Assembly (NCBI GenBank): GCA_947496695.1
Contig: CANMEI010000003.1
Location: 124,001-188,000 of the forward strand
Length of the DNA stretch: 64,000 nucleotides
Source: an uncultured Cellulophaga sp.
GTDB lineage: Bacteria; Bacteroidota; Bacteroidia; Flavobacteriales; Flavobacteriaceae
Direction: 5' to 3'
The translations under genes were made by a program, and so were the position numbers. The stretch's first letter is position 1; the number at the start of each line of letters is the position of its first letter. Shown here piece by piece: positions 17,901 to 28,112 of this stretch. A model generated the notes under the pieces. That model made no database searches and was not told the DNA's origin. It saw nothing but the letters and a program-made list of their open reading frames with translations.

Positions 17901-19409
17901 ATGAAAAAATATGCACTTTTAATAATTGGGCTTACAAGCTTTATTACAAATGCCCAAAATATTAATGATGTTCTACGCTATAGTAAAGATAATACCCAAG
18001 GCACTGCACGTTATCAAGCAATGAGCGGAGCATTCGGAGCTCTAGGTGGAGATATGTCTTCCTTAAATACAAACCCTGCCGGATCTGCAGTTTTTAATAA
18101 TAGTCAAGTTACAATTTCCGCTACCAATTACAATGTTAGTAATGAAGCATATATGAATTTGAACAATACACCAAAGACTAAAACAAACGATTTAAGTTTT
18201 AATCAATTTGGCGGTGTAATTGTATTGAAAAATAAAAATCTAAATAAAAATTGGAAAAAAATTAGTTTAGCTTTTAATTTTGATAGGGCTCAAGATTTTA
18301 ATAGTGAATATAATGCTTCTTACAGCACCACAAATGGAATGGACAACTATTTCTTAAGTTTTGCTGACGGAGAACCTTTAGGGCCTTTACTATTACAAAA
18401 TGGAGAATTTATTGAAGATGCTTATTTAGATATCGGATCAAGCCTTGGCTTTGGAAGTCAACAAGCTTTTTTAGGACTTTTTGGAGGTTTAATAGATGCC
18501 GTAGACCCTGATGACACTAATAATATTGAATATGAAAGTCTTGCATCATATGATATAGTAGATCAAGAGTATCGAAAAACAACTTCAGGTTATAATGATA
18601 AATACATCTTTAATTTTGGAGGACAATATAAAGACGATCTTTATTTAGGTGCTTCAATTAATATTAACAGTATTTATTATGAGCAACTTAATGAACTTAC
18701 CGAAAGTGGCTACAACACAAACTCACAAGTGCAATTTGCTTATTTTGATAATTTTTTAATAACCGATGGAACTGCTTTTTCTTTTAACCTAGGTGCAATT
18801 AAAAAAATTAATAATAATGTAAGATTGGGTGCTAGCTACCAATCTCCTACTTGGTATAGACTTTCTGATCAATTTTCACAACAGATAAATTCTACTTTAG
18901 CTAATGATGAAATTAATTATATCAATTTTAACATTGTAAATCTATATGAAAAATATACGATTAAAGTACCAAGCAAATTAACAGGTAGTTTAGCTTTAGT
19001 TTTTGGAACAAATGGTTTATTAAGCTTAGATTATAGCTACCAAGACATGTCTCAAGCTTTACTTAAACCTGAAAGTGACACAGCATTTGAAGCTGAAAAC
19101 GAATATATAAGTGAAGCGTTAGGAACTATATCTACAATTAGACTTGGTGGAGAATACAAAATAAGACAAATTAGTTTACGAGGCGGTTTTCTTTATGAAC
19201 AAAGCCCATATAATAATGAAACAATAGATGATTTAACTGGCTATTCTGGTGGTATTGGGTATAATTTTGGACCAAGCAAACTTGATTTAGCAGTAAACAC
19301 ATATTCTCAAAATAGTAAAGAGACTATTTTAAGTACCGATGCAACACCTACTTTAAACGTTGACCGTGTAAACACTAATGTTACATTATCATATACTGTC
19401 AACTTTTAA
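17901..19409 (+). CDS. OmpP1/FadL-like outer-membrane transport protein
   Basis: A 502-residue beta-barrel protein. The signal peptide MKKYALLIIGLTSFITNAQ is followed by the family's N-terminal pattern: RYSKDNTQGTARYQAMSGAFGALGG, then DMSSLNTNPAGSAVF, the NPAG motif of FadL/OmpP1 relatives. The remainder consists of alternating amphipathic strands and ends in an aromatic strand (NTNVTLSYTVNF), typical of barrel insertion by BamA. FadL proteins pass hydrophobic compounds across the outer membrane. Bacteroidota members are often labelled hemin receptor without evidence, so the substrate is left open. It is probably co-transcribed with the lipoprotein gene just upstream. Confidence 0.88.
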   Translation: MKKYALLIIGLTSFITNAQNINDVLRYSKDNTQGTARYQAMSGAFGALGGDMSSLNTNPAGSAVFNNSQVTISATNYNVSNEAYMNLNNTPKTKTNDLSFNQFGGVIVLKNKNLNKNWKKISLAFNFDRAQDFNSEYNASYSTTNGMDNYFLSFADGEPLGPLLLQNGEFIEDAYLDIGSSLGFGSQQAFLGLFGGLIDAVDPDDTNNIEYESLASYDIVDQEYRKTTSGYNDKYIFNFGGQYKDDLYLGASININSIYYEQLNELTESGYNTNSQVQFAYFDNFLITDGTAFSFNLGAIKKINNNVRLGASYQSPTWYRLSDQFSQQINSTLANDEINYINFNIVNLYEKYTIKVPSKLTGSLALVFGTNGLLSLDYSYQDMSQALLKPESDTAFEAENEYISEALGTISTIRLGGEYKIRQISLRGGFLYEQSPYNNETIDDLTGYSGGIGYNFGPSKLDLAVNTYSQNSKETILSTDATPTLNVDRVNTNVTLSYTVNF

Positions 19410-19433
19410 TATAACAATATATAATAATCAAAT

Positions 19434-19466
19434 TAAAAGGCCTGTAAAATAGGTCTTTTATCTTTT
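19434..19466. terminator. Terminator between convergent FadL-like and type IX cargo genes
   Basis: A 10-bp stem (taaaaggcct with aggtctttta, one G-U pair, 7-nt loop) spans the end of the FadL-like gene and the stop of the convergent gene. It is followed by T-rich sequence on the plus strand. Confidence 0.7.
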
Positions 19467-20873
19467 TAAAGTAAAATGAGTTTGTAGCGGTTTTGCTATT
19501 ATTATACCATCTTCTTGTTCTCCTGATTCAAATTTAAACCAATAATCAGACGCTGGCATTTGCTTACCAAGATAAGTACCATCCCAAGTTGATGTACCGT
19601 CTAATTGTTTCAACAACTTACCATATCTATCAAAAATAAATACATACGGATCCTCAATAGTTTCAATACCTAATACGTTCCACGTATCATTAATTCCATC
19701 GCCGTTTGGTGTAAAAAACTTAGGGTAACCTACCATTAAAAACTCATATGGCTCTGATGTTCCGCAACCATTTAAATCATTAATTGTAATAGTATTTACA
19801 CCTGGTGGAATGTCATAAAATTCAGGGTCTGTTTGAAATTCGCCATCATTAATTGCATATTCATACGAACCATTACCTCTTTCATCTTCAACCACTACTC
19901 TAATATTATTTTGATCAGGGTTGTTTGATAAATTTGAATTTAATACAATAACATCTTCTAAAGCAGGTATTGTAAATATGGTAATTAAAATATTATCAGT
20001 ATACGTCCCAAAGCTAGAAGTTATTTCAACATAATACCTACCAGAACTAGTCAAATCTGTAGTCACAATAAGTTCTGTTTCTGTAGCTCCTGATGCCAAA
20101 GTAGCATCAATTACCCCGTCATCTTCATAATCTACAGTCCAAGTTACATTTGTAATATCCGGCCCCGCAGGAGATCTTAAAGCACTCAATGTAATATCTT
20201 CATCATCTTCACAAGCAAAAATGTCTAAACCTAAAAACTCATCTCTTAAGGTACAATCTAAAGCAGTATCTTGATCTGCATCAACAGAACTTCCTTTAAA
20301 TGTTAATTCAAATGCTTCTGAATCACCGTCAAAATTTGTGCTAAAATTATTGATTAAAATATAATAAAGTTCACCCTCTTGAACCTCTAACCACTCATCA
20401 TAAGTATTTAAACTCTGGGTAAGATTTGGCATTCCTTCTTGACCGTTTTCTGGGTTTACACCAACACCTGTATATGAAGTTTCGTTTACCTCATAATTAC
20501 AACGGATTGGTTGCGCAGTACCATCACTTATTGCCGCACAATCAACATCTGGGCCATAAACAGCAAAATCCCATTCTGCAGTATCAGAAAGAGCTTCTAT
20601 ATCAAAACCTACTTCCCCATCAGTACCAGCTCTAAACACAAACCAAGACGTATTATGTTCAATATTAGCAGAGCTAACACTTCCTTTTTCTAAACAACCT
20701 GTTTCTGTAATAACCTCTGGATCAAAATCTTCAATATCACCTAAACCATCAGCAGTTCCTAAATAAGGAGTATCTGCACATACAGGTATTGCTGTTCTAC
20801 AATCTGGTGAGTTTTGAGAAACTACAACATTTACAGACAACACTAAACAGAAAAAACTAAAAAGTACCTTCAT
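19458..20873 (-). CDS. Type IX secretion cargo with gliding-associated C-terminal domain
   Basis: A 471-residue secreted protein. The signal peptide ends around VVVSQ. Residues 20-200 form a beta-sandwich starting with SPDCRTAIPVCADTPY that is repeated in many flavobacterial secreted proteins. An Ig-like region follows. Residues 385-471 are the type B type IX sorting domain, with the hallmarks FFTPNGDGINDTWNV, IFDRYGKLL, WDGTY-GK and MPASDYWFK. The domain directs export through the type IX secretion system and attachment to the cell surface. The cargo's own activity is unknown and no enzyme motif was seen. A decayed paralogue lies directly upstream on the same strand (20967-21371). Confidence 0.92.
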   Translation of the reverse strand: MKVLFSFFCLVLSVNVVVSQNSPDCRTAIPVCADTPYLGTADGLGDIEDFDPEVITETGCLEKGSVSSANIEHNTSWFVFRAGTDGEVGFDIEALSDTAEWDFAVYGPDVDCAAISDGTAQPIRCNYEVNETSYTGVGVNPENGQEGMPNLTQSLNTYDEWLEVQEGELYYILINNFSTNFDGDSEAFELTFKGSSVDADQDTALDCTLRDEFLGLDIFACEDDEDITLSALRSPAGPDITNVTWTVDYEDDGVIDATLASGATETELIVTTDLTSSGRYYVEITSSFGTYTDNILITIFTIPALEDVIVLNSNLSNNPDQNNIRVVVEDERGNGSYEYAINDGEFQTDPEFYDIPPGVNTITINDLNGCGTSEPYEFLMVGYPKFFTPNGDGINDTWNVLGIETIEDPYVFIFDRYGKLLKQLDGTSTWDGTYLGKQMPASDYWFKFESGEQEDGIIIAKPLQTHFTLKR

Positions 20874-20966
20874 TATTATAACCAGTTATTACCTTTAAAT
20901 AACTAGACTTACGTCTTTTTAGTACAATTAGTCTTGAATAAATGCTTTTAATCGATGAAATACATT

Positions 20967-21371
20967 CTAAAAATAAAAAAATACCTTTTTTAAAGAAAAA
21001 TGTCTATTTAAATAGTTAGCTTCAGTTTTAGCACCACTATTATCGACATAAGTAAGTTTAAACCAATAATCAGAAGCTGGCATTTGTTTACCAAAATAAG
21101 TACCGTCCCATTCGGTTTATGAACTTGTGAGTTGCTCTATCAATTTTCCGTACCTATCAAAAATAAATACAATTGCATCAGTTAATTCGCTCCATCCATA
21201 AATGGACCAATTATCATTTACACCATCAAAATCGTCAATACCATAACCATCTGTACTACTATTTACCGGAGTATTATCACAAATAGGTATTGCCGTAGAA
21301 CAATCTGGAGATATTTGCTCAACAGTAGAAATTGATAGTAATAAAAAAAGAAAAAGTAAACTAAAGTTCAT
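20967..21371 (-). pseudogene. Decayed paralogue of the type IX cargo (internal deletion plus in-frame stop)
   Basis: One reading frame of 135 codons carries a signal peptide, the same mature start as the neighbour (SPDCSTAIPICDNTPV) and then, after only about 15 residues, jumps into the sorting domain (VNDNWSIYGW, IFDRYGKLIEQL). About 340 residues between these points are missing compared with the gene at 19458-20873. A TAA stop at about 21117-21119 interrupts the domain, after which the frame continues with TEWDGTYFGKQMPASDYWFK to the final TAG at 20967. Only the 84-residue N-terminal piece could be translated. This is most simply a paralogue shortened by deletion and then inactivated. Confidence 0.85.
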
Positions 21372-21456
21372 TAAAAATCACTTAAGCGTAAGTCTAAAAT
21401 TAAGAACACGACTAACCCCTCACTAATTAATGTTGCGTAACAAGGTAAACATGCTG

Positions 21457-21483
21457 TTAAATATTAGATTATGTATATCTTTG
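21457..21483 (+). promoter_or_regulatory. Likely promoter of folE-cysS
   Basis: TATCTTTG at 21476-21483 matches the Bacteroidota -7 consensus TAnnTTTG exactly. A weaker TTA box begins at 21457, giving a spacing close to that of the other promoters here. The start of folE is 23 bp downstream. Confidence 0.5.
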
Positions 21484-21506
21484 CAACTCTTAAGAGATGA
21501 TAAAAA

Positions 21507-22187
21507 ATGAAAATTGATAGCGCAATAGAAGAGCAATTTGAGCAAATGGGTGACAACCATATATCTACTTCTGAAGATACACCGTTACGCGAAAATGCTT
21601 TTGATTTAAGTGACAACGAAAAAATTACAAAAATAAAAGAAAATGTCACTCAAATACTTGAAACACTAGGACTTGACCTTACAGATGATAGCCTTAAAGG
21701 AACTCCTAACAGAGTTGCAAAAATGTTTGTAAATGAAATATTTTCCGGCTTACACCCAGACAAAAAACCAAAGTCTTCTACTTTTGATAATAAGTACAAG
21801 TATGGTGAAATGCTTGTTGAAAAAAACATCACACTTTACAGTACTTGCGAGCACCATTTATTACCAATAGTAGGTCGCGCTCATGTTGCTTATATTTCTA
21901 ATGGGAACGTGGTAGGCTTATCAAAAATGAATAGAATTGTAGATTATTTTGCAAAAAGACCTCAAGTACAAGAGCGTTTAAATATTCAAATAGTACGTGA
22001 ATTACAAAAAGTTTTAAATACAGAAGATGTTGCATGTATAATTGATGCTAAACATTTGTGTGTAAACTCTAGAGGAATCCGTGATATTGAAAGTAGCACT
22101 GTTACCGCAGAATATGGTGGTAAGTTTAAAGAAGAAGCTACCCGCCGTGAATTTTTAAATTTCATTAAATTAGAAACTAAATTTTAA
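21507..22187 (+). CDS. folE: GTP cyclohydrolase I
   Basis: Converts GTP to 7,8-dihydroneopterin triphosphate, the first step of tetrahydrofolate and pterin synthesis. The 226-residue enzyme has the zinc ligands in YSTCEHHLLP (Cys 114 and His 117) and Cys 185 in KHLCVNSRG. GLSKMNRIVDYFAKRPQVQERL near residues 137-158 is the family signature. The N-terminal 35 residues before the conserved helix are variable, as usual. It lies 15 bp before cysS and shares its transcript. Together with folP at 2012 the window holds two separate folate-pathway genes. Confidence 0.97.
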   Translation: MKIDSAIEEQFEQMGDNHISTSEDTPLRENAFDLSDNEKITKIKENVTQILETLGLDLTDDSLKGTPNRVAKMFVNEIFSGLHPDKKPKSSTFDNKYKYGEMLVEKNITLYSTCEHHLLPIVGRAHVAYISNGNVVGLSKMNRIVDYFAKRPQVQERLNIQIVRELQKVLNTEDVACIIDAKHLCVNSRGIRDIESSTVTAEYGGKFKEEATRREFLNFIKLETKF

Positions 22188-22202
22188 AGTTTTTTATCTC
22201 GA

Positions 22203-23684
22203 ATGCATTTATACAAAAGCCAGCCTTTAAAGGTTTACAATTCATTAAAAGGAAAGAAAGAAATATTTGAATCAATAAGCGAAGGCTACGTTGGCATGTA
22301 TGTATGTGGGCCAACAGTTTACAGCAATGTACACCTTGGTAACTGCCGTACTTTCATGTCTTTTGATATGATTTTTAGATATTTAAAACACCTAGGCTAC
22401 AAAGTAAGATACGTTCGTAATATTACCGATGCTGGACATTTAGAAAATGACGCAGACGAAGGTGAAGATAAAATTGCAAAAAAAGCTCGCTTAGAGCGTA
22501 TTGAACCTATGGAAGTTGTTCAACGTTATACCGTTGATTTTCATACAATTTTACAAAAATTTAATTTTTTACCACCAAGTATAGAACCTACTGCAACTGG
22601 CCATATTATTGAGCAGATTGAAATTATAAAAGATATTATAGAAAAAGGTTTTGCTTACGAGATTAATGGATCTGTATATTTTGATGTACCCAAATTTAAT
22701 GAGTCTCATAATTACGGAAAATTAAGTGGACGTAAGCTTGAAGACATGATCTCTAACACTCGTGAACTCGCTTCTCAAGATGAGAAAAAAAGCCCTCAAG
22801 ATTTTGCACTTTGGAAGAAAGCAGAAACTCAACATATCATGAGATGGCCTTCTCCATGGGGAGATGGTTTTCCTGGTTGGCACCTTGAATGTACTGCTAT
22901 GAGCACAAAGTATTTAGGTGAAACTTTTGACATTCATGGTGGTGGAATGGATTTAAAATTCCCGCACCACGAATGTGAAATTGCACAAGCAGAAGCTAGT
23001 AATGGTGTATCACCTGTAAAATATTGGATGCATGCCAATATGCTTACCATGAACGGTAAAAAAATGGCGAAATCTACAGGTAATAACATTTTACCTGAAG
23101 AGATATTTACTGGAAATAATGACATACTCTCTAAAGCTTTTACACCAACTGTAGTTCGCTTTTTTATGATGCAAGCTCATTACACAAGTATTTTAGATTT
23201 GAGTAATGATGCTCTTTTAGCTTCAGAAAAAGGATATTCAAAATTAATGGATGCTATTGGAGCAATTGACGCTATTAACACAAGTGACTCTTCTAGTATT
23301 GATGTTGTAAGCTGGAGACAGAAGTGTTATGATGCTATGAATGATGACTTTAACTCTCCTACTTTAATTGCTCATTTATTTGAAGCTGTTAAACACATAA
23401 ATACTTTAAAAGAACATAAAGCAACCATAACTGAAAGTGATAAAAATCTTTTAAAAGCAACATTAAACGCTTTTATATTTGATGTTTTAGGTCTAGAAAA
23501 TAAAAATGTTTCGAGTGCTGATAATGATAAATTACCAGATGTTGTTTCTTTATTAATTCAATTAAGAAAAGAAGCTCGTGATAATAAAGATTTTGCCACT
23601 TCAGATAAAATTAGAGATCAATTAGCCGCTTTAGGTATTCAACTTAAAGATGGTAAAGACGGTACCACTTTTAGCGTATCTTAA
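22203..23684 (+). CDS. cysS: Cysteinyl-tRNA synthetase
   Basis: Class I synthetase that charges tRNA-Cys. The 493-residue length is usual. Residues 34-47 hold [14 protein letters not shown], including the zinc-ligand Cys 35 and the HIGH-type motif HLGN. The remaining zinc-site residues lie in GWHLECTAM and the HHECEIAQ motif. The KMSKS loop appears as [10 protein letters not shown] near residue 280. The C-terminal part is the helical anticodon-binding domain. It follows folE by 15 bp, and its stop overlaps the convergent AraC-type gene by 4 bp. Confidence 0.97.
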   Translation: MHLYKSQPLKVYNSLKGKKEIFESISEGYVGMYVCGPTVYSNVHLGNCRTFMSFDMIFRYLKHLGYKVRYVRNITDAGHLENDADEGEDKIAKKARLERIEPMEVVQRYTVDFHTILQKFNFLPPSIEPTATGHIIEQIEIIKDIIEKGFAYEINGSVYFDVPKFNESHNYGKLSGRKLEDMISNTRELASQDEKKSPQDFALWKKAETQHIMRWPSPWGDGFPGWHLECTAMSTKYLGETFDIHGGGMDLKFPHHECEIAQAEASNGVSPVKYWMHANMLTMNGKKMAKSTGNNILPEEIFTGNNDILSKAFTPTVVRFFMMQAHYTSILDLSNDALLASEKGYSKLMDAIGAIDAINTSDSSSIDVVSWRQKCYDAMNDDFNSPTLIAHLFEAVKHINTLKEHKATITESDKNLLKATLNAFIFDVLGLENKNVSSADNDKLPDVVSLLIQLRKEARDNKDFATSDKIRDQLAALGIQLKDGKDGTTFSVS

Positions 23685-24598
23685 TATAAGTGCTGTTGCA
23701 TTTTTAATTGATATTCTCCTGGAGAAATATGTTGTTTGGTTTTGAAAACACGATTGAAATACGATCTGCTTTCAAAGCCACACTCCATATAAATATCTTT
23801 TATTTTTCTTTCTGAATTCTGAAGTAAGCTTACTGCTAATTTTATTCTCTCATTATTTATGAATCCAATAGGTGAAAGTCCTAACTCATTTTTAAAAATA
23901 CGATGAAAATGTGATGGACTCATACAAGCTTTTTTACTCAATTCTTCTACCGTTAAAGATTCATGCAAGTTTTCTCTAATATATTTTATAATACAAGTAA
24001 GTCTACTCTCCTCTGCTAAAGTTAATGTTTCAGTTGTATAAATAACTCTTTCATTTGTTTGTAAAATTCTAACTATCAACTCACGTAACATATTATCTAC
24101 AAAAAAATCTTTTGATGGGTGATTCTCCGTGAACAAAAAAAGTAATCGTTGTAATATTTGATATATTCCTAAATCATTTACAAAATGAAAGTTATAATCA
24201 ATCAATCCCCATTCATTACCATTATCTTTAGGCATATTCTCATTCATCAACTGCAATACATTCTTTATTTTATCTTCTGAAATTGCCATTGCTAAACATT
24301 TTGTTGGATTTTTAAGTTTAGCTTCAGGAAAATCAATACACATAGTTTCATTTGCAGGTAATATTAATGACTCTCCTGGTAGAAAATCAAAAGATTGATG
24401 ATCTCTTAAATGCATTACTTTTTTACCAACAATCATACTTGCCAAAACTGGTTGTTCAAATTTCAACAATACTTCACTAGCTTTTGTATGTGTTTCAAAA
24501 ATATGCAATGCAGCATTCTTTAAAGTATAAGAAGTTTGATTTTCAACTAACGACTCTAATTTTCTTTTTTTCAAAAAATCATCAGACAATCTAATCAT
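23681..24598 (-). CDS. AraC-family transcriptional regulator
   Basis: A 305-residue cytoplasmic regulator. Residues 10-190 are an N-terminal effector domain of the AraC_N type, with conserved-looking [14 protein letters not shown]. Residues 205-305 hold two helix-turn-helix units: [24 protein letters not shown] and the AraC signature region [23 protein letters not shown]. It is transcribed away from the aldehyde dehydrogenase gene with a 223-bp gap, so it most likely activates that gene in response to an aldehyde or alcohol. The region between them contains a TTGACA-like sequence and several A/T tracts, but I could not define an operator. No other regulator target is visible nearby. Confidence 0.9.
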   Translation of the reverse strand: MIRLSDDFLKKRKLESLVENQTSYTLKNAALHIFETHTKASEVLLKFEQPVLASMIVGKKVMHLRDHQSFDFLPGESLILPANETMCIDFPEAKLKNPTKCLAMAISEDKIKNVLQLMNENMPKDNGNEWGLIDYNFHFVNDLGIYQILQRLLFLFTENHPSKDFFVDNMLRELIVRILQTNERVIYTTETLTLAEESRLTCIIKYIRENLHESLTVEELSKKACMSPSHFHRIFKNELGLSPIGFINNERIKLAVSLLQNSERKIKDIYMECGFESRSYFNRVFKTKQHISPGEYQLKMQQHLY

Positions 24599-24821
24599 AG
24601 TAAATCACGATTTAAATAATTTAACAGTATAAATTACATTAAATGTATAAAATAATAAGCTAAAAATTCTTAAATTAATAATAAATAGCAGAATAGTGCA
24701 TCATATTGATAGAATATTTCAAGTAAATTAAAAAGATGAAAACTAATTTTATAAAGTGATTGACAATCAACGCATAACATTTCACATTAGATAAGTTATT
24801 AATCTTAAAAATATTAAAATC

Positions 24822-26345
24822 ATGAGCAATGCACAAACAGTAGAACGTAATGTATTAGAAAAGCCAAAATTCAAAAATCAATATGAAAATTATATTGGTG
24901 GCAAATGGACGTCTCCTATAAAAGGACAATATTTTGAAAACAAATCTCCTGTAGATGGTAATGCTTTTACAAAAATTCCAAGATCTACTTCTGAAGATGT
25001 TGAGGCCGCTATTGATGCCGCATGGAAAGCCGCTCCAGAATGGAACAGTTCATCTGCAACTACAAGAAGTAACATGCTTTTAAAAATTGCTGATGTAATG
25101 GAACAAAATTTAGAAATATTAGCTAGAGCTGAAACTTGGGATAACGGTAAAGCAATACGTGAAACAATGGCTGCCGATATACCTTTAGCTATTGATCATT
25201 TTAGATATTTTGCTGGCGTTATAAGAGCAGAAGAAGGTTCTGTAAGTGAATTAGATACTAATACAGTTGCATTAAATGTTACAGAACCACTTGGTGTTGT
25301 TGCTCAAATTATCCCGTGGAATTTTCCAATTTTAATGGCTGCATGGAAAGTTGCTCCTGCGTTAGCAGCCGGAAACTGTGTGATTTTAAAACCTGCTGAA
25401 CAAACTCCTGTTGGTATTTTAGTATTAATGGAACTTATTGAAGGTATTTTACCAGATGGGGTATTAAATATTATTAATGGTTTTGGTGCAGAAGCTGGCA
25501 AACCTTTAGCTTCTAGCCCTCGAATTAATAAAGTCGCATTTACAGGCGAAACCACTACTGGCCAGTTAATTATGCAATACGCATCAAAAAATATAACCCC
25601 AGTAACCTTAGAACTAGGTGGTAAGTCTCCAAATATATTTTTCGAAAATATTATGGATACTGATGATGATTTTCTTGACAAGTGTATAGAAGGTGCTGTT
25701 ATGTTTGCTTTAAATCAAGGAGAAGTCTGCACATGCCCTTCACGTATGCTTGTACAAGAGAGCATCTTTGACAAATTTGTAGAACGTGTTGTTGAACGTA
25801 CAAAAGCAATAAAATTAGGTCATCCGTTAGACCCAACAACCATGATGGGTGCACAAGCTTCAAATGATCAATATGAAAAAATACTAAATTACATTCAAAT
25901 TGGAAAAGAAGAAGGATGTGAAGTTTTAACTGGTGGTGATGCCGCATATAATGAAGGTTTAGAAGGCGGTTACTATATTCAACCTACAATATTAAAAGGC
26001 AATAATAAAATGCGTGTTTTTCAAGAAGAAATATTTGGTCCTGTAGTTTGTATTACTTCTTTTAAAGATGAGGCTGAAGCGATAGAAATTGCTAATGACA
26101 CATTATATGGCTTAGGAGCAGGTGTATGGACTAGAGATACACACCAAGCATATCAAATATCACGTGCCGTACAAGCCGGTAGAGTTTGGGTTAACTGCTA
26201 TCACTTATACCCTGCACATGCTCCATTTGGCGGTTATAAAAAATCTGGAATTGGTAGAGAAAATCATAAGATGATGCTGAGCCACTATCGCCAAACTAAA
26301 AACATGCTTATCTCTTATGATAAAAAAGCAATGGGCTTCTTTTAA
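24822..26345 (+). CDS. NAD(P)-dependent aldehyde dehydrogenase (AldB/ExaC-like)
   Basis: Oxidises an aldehyde, probably acetaldehyde or another short one, to the acid in the cytoplasm. The 507-residue protein has all catalytic parts: IIPWNFP with the catalytic Asn 168, Lys 190 in ILKPAEQTP, the cofactor-fold motif FTGETTTG near 240-247, Glu 264 in LELGGKSP and the nucleophile Cys 303 in GEVCTCPSR. The neighbouring cysteine pattern CTC and the close association with a DUF779 gene are typical of the AldB/ExaC group that works with alcohol dehydrogenases. A divergent AraC regulator is likely its activator. The DUF779 partner, 11 bp downstream, is broken. Confidence 0.94.
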   Translation: MSNAQTVERNVLEKPKFKNQYENYIGGKWTSPIKGQYFENKSPVDGNAFTKIPRSTSEDVEAAIDAAWKAAPEWNSSSATTRSNMLLKIADVMEQNLEILARAETWDNGKAIRETMAADIPLAIDHFRYFAGVIRAEEGSVSELDTNTVALNVTEPLGVVAQIIPWNFPILMAAWKVAPALAAGNCVILKPAEQTPVGILVLMELIEGILPDGVLNIINGFGAEAGKPLASSPRINKVAFTGETTTGQLIMQYASKNITPVTLELGGKSPNIFFENIMDTDDDFLDKCIEGAVMFALNQGEVCTCPSRMLVQESIFDKFVERVVERTKAIKLGHPLDPTTMMGAQASNDQYEKILNYIQIGKEEGCEVLTGGDAAYNEGLEGGYYIQPTILKGNNKMRVFQEEIFGPVVCITSFKDEAEAIEIANDTLYGLGAGVWTRDTHQAYQISRAVQAGRVWVNCYHLYPAHAPFGGYKKSGIGRENHKMMLSHYRQTKNMLISYDKKAMGFF

Positions 26346-26356
26346 AATAATTTTAT

Positions 26357-26734
26357 ATGAATACAGCAAGAGTTCTAATTACAGATAAAGCAAAAGAGGT
26401 AGTGTTACAACTTCAACAAAAATTTGGAGAACTTATGTTTCACCAAAGTGGCGGTTGTTGTGACGGTTCTTCTCCGATGTGTTTTGAAAAAGGAGAATTA
26501 ATATTGAATGAAACCGATGTATTATTAGGAGAAATAGCAAATTGCGAATTTTATATATCAACAGTTAACTGAGTATGCTTCCAATACTCAAATTGATCTT
26601 TTGACATTGTAGAAGGCCGAGGGGCTAGCTTTTCTTTAGAAATTCCTTTAGGTTTTCGTTTTATAACAAAATCTCGTTTGTATACGGAAAACGAGATTGA
26701 ACACTTATTACCTGTATCTTTTGCAGTATCGTAA
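26357..26734 (+). pseudogene. DUF779 gene disrupted by compensating frameshifts
   Basis: The first 71 codons encode a normal DUF779 N-terminus, including the family's FHQSGGCCDGSSPMCF, and end at TGA 26570-26572. The same frame resumes after a second TGA at 26594-26596 with FDIVEGRGASFSLE and GFRFITKSRLYTENE, the normal family C-terminus, ending at TAA 26732-26734. Between the stops, the frame one base later reads EYASNTQIDL, which lines up with the expected EYWKHTQL segment. Thus a shift near 26570 and a reverse shift in the T-run near 26600 put about ten codons out of frame. The full length would be about 126 residues, as in the family. It is either a recent pseudogene or a sequencing error. 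DUF779 proteins nearly always sit beside aldehyde dehydrogenases. Confidence 0.8.
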
Positions 26735-26752
26735 TTAAATCAATTGTTTGTT

Positions 26753-26778
26753 AAAACCCGCTTAACCGCGGGTTTTTC
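26753..26778 (+). terminator. Intrinsic terminator of the aldehyde dehydrogenase unit
   Basis: A 9-bp stem (aaaacccgc with gcgggtttt, 6-nt loop) is followed by T residues. It ends the aldehyde dehydrogenase-DUF779 transcript and separates it from yidD. Confidence 0.88.
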
Positions 26779-26819
26779 ATTTTATAGTTTATTGTATTTT
26801 TGTCTAGAATATATTTTTA

Positions 26820-27041
26820 ATGAAAAAAATAGCAATCGCTCCTTTTGTATTTTTGGTTCGGTTTTACCAATTGGTAATTTCACCTTACACACCAGCAAGT
26901 TGTAGGTATTCTCCAACTTGTTCTCAATACACACTTGAAGCATTAAAAAAACATGGTTTAATTAAAGGAGGTTGGCTAGGCTTAAAACGCATTTTTAGTT
27001 GTCATCCTTGGGGAGGAAAAGGTTATGATCCTGTACCATAA
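26820..27041 (+). CDS. yidD: Membrane protein insertion efficiency factor YidD
   Basis: A 73-residue small protein thought to help the YidC insertase put proteins into the inner membrane. Family hallmarks are [21 protein letters not shown] (cysteines at about 28 and 35), [10 protein letters not shown] and [13 protein letters not shown] at the C-terminus. The length is normal. TATTTTTG at 26795-26802 resembles a -7 promoter box just upstream. Unlike in many bacteria, it is not next to rnpA, rpmH or yidC; here it precedes lgt. Confidence 0.95.
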   Translation: MKKIAIAPFVFLVRFYQLVISPYTPASCRYSPTCSQYTLEALKKHGLIKGGWLGLKRIFSCHPWGGKGYDPVP

Positions 27042-27143
27042 TATAAATAACCAATTGCTTTTCTTAATTTTATTTTTTCTTTACATAGCTACTGGCTGTC
27101 TAGCTGGTATTTTCTTATCTTAGCCTTTCAAAACTTAATATAA

Positions 27144-28112
27144 ATGTACTTTTTAGGTATTACTTGGAATCCGAACGACACATTGTTTAATATTGGATTC
27201 ATCCAAATCAAATATTACAACTTACTATGGATTGCCGCTTTTGCTGTTGGCTGGTTTATAATGAAGAAAATTTTCTTAAAAGAGAACAAAACTGTTGAAC
27301 AACTAGATTCTCTTTTTATATATACTGTTTTAGCAACTATGCTTGGTGCACGTTTAGGTCATGTATTTTTTTATGATTGGGCATATTACCAAAACCATTT
27401 GCTAGAAATTTTACTACCAATACGTGAAACATCAAACGGAAATTTATTTGGTTTTATTAAAGGTTACGAGTTTACTGGTTTTACTGGTCTTGCCAGTCAT
27501 GGTGCAACAATAGGTATTATCATCGCAATATTTTTATACACCAAAAAATATCCTGAATTTAAAGTATTATGGATTTTAGACCGTTTAGTTATACCATCAG
27601 CAATTGGTGCTTTTTTTGTGCGTTTAGGTAATTTTTTTAATTCAGAAATTATTGGTAAAACAGTTGATAAATCTTTTGTTTTTGCAACTAAATTTGTTCG
27701 TAATTCTGACGATTTACCTGCTTATAAAGCAATGCAAATTACTAAAGCAAAAACTGCTAATGTAGCTTATGATTTAATTGAAAACAACCCTAAATATACA
27801 GAAATATTAAATTCAATTCCATACAGACATCCGGGACAATTGTATGAAGGAATATGTTATATTTTTGTATTTATAATTCTATATTATTTTTATTGGAAAA
27901 CGGATAAAAAAAATAAACCAGGTTTCTTATTTGGTACATTTCTAGTGCTTTTATGGTCTGTTCGTTTCTTTGTTGAATATGTAAAAGAACGCCAGAATTC
28001 ACTTGACGAATCTATGCAGATATTAGCAATAGGTCAATGGCTAAGTATTCCTTTTATTATTATTGGACTTTACTTTATGTTCAGACCAACTAAATCTTCA
28101 TCAAATGTTTAA
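27144..28112 (+). CDS. lgt: Prolipoprotein diacylglyceryl transferase
   Basis: Inner-membrane enzyme that adds diacylglycerol to the lipobox cysteine of prolipoproteins, the first step of lipoprotein maturation. The 322-residue protein has about seven membrane helices, LGARLGHVFFYDW, GLASHGATIGI, the family signature VRLGNFFNSEIIG around residues 160-172 and RHPGQLYEG near 232-240. A 50-residue hydrophilic insert before RHPGQLYEG is a Bacteroidota feature. Many lipoproteins in this window depend on it. Its last codons overlap the start of the DUF192 lipoprotein gene by 8 bp. Confidence 0.96.
   Translation: MYFLGITWNPNDTLFNIGFIQIKYYNLLWIAAFAVGWFIMKKIFLKENKTVEQLDSLFIYTVLATMLGARLGHVFFYDWAYYQNHLLEILLPIRETSNGNLFGFIKGYEFTGFTGLASHGATIGIIIAIFLYTKKYPEFKVLWILDRLVIPSAIGAFFVRLGNFFNSEIIGKTVDKSFVFATKFVRNSDDLPAYKAMQITKAKTANVAYDLIENNPKYTEILNSIPYRHPGQLYEGICYIFVFIILYYFYWKTDKKNKPGFLFGTFLVLLWSVRFFVEYVKERQNSLDESMQILAIGQWLSIPFIIIGLYFMFRPTKSSSNV

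Noticed and set aside
24599-24821. AraC operator in the AraC-aldehyde dehydrogenase gap
   Set aside because: A TTGACA-like sequence is present, but no convincing paired direct repeats could be defined by eye.
26570-26596. Selenocysteine or TGA recoding in the DUF779 gene
   Set aside because: Both TGA codons fall where the family has no Cys or Sec, no selenocysteine hairpin is visible, and a shifted frame gives the expected residues.
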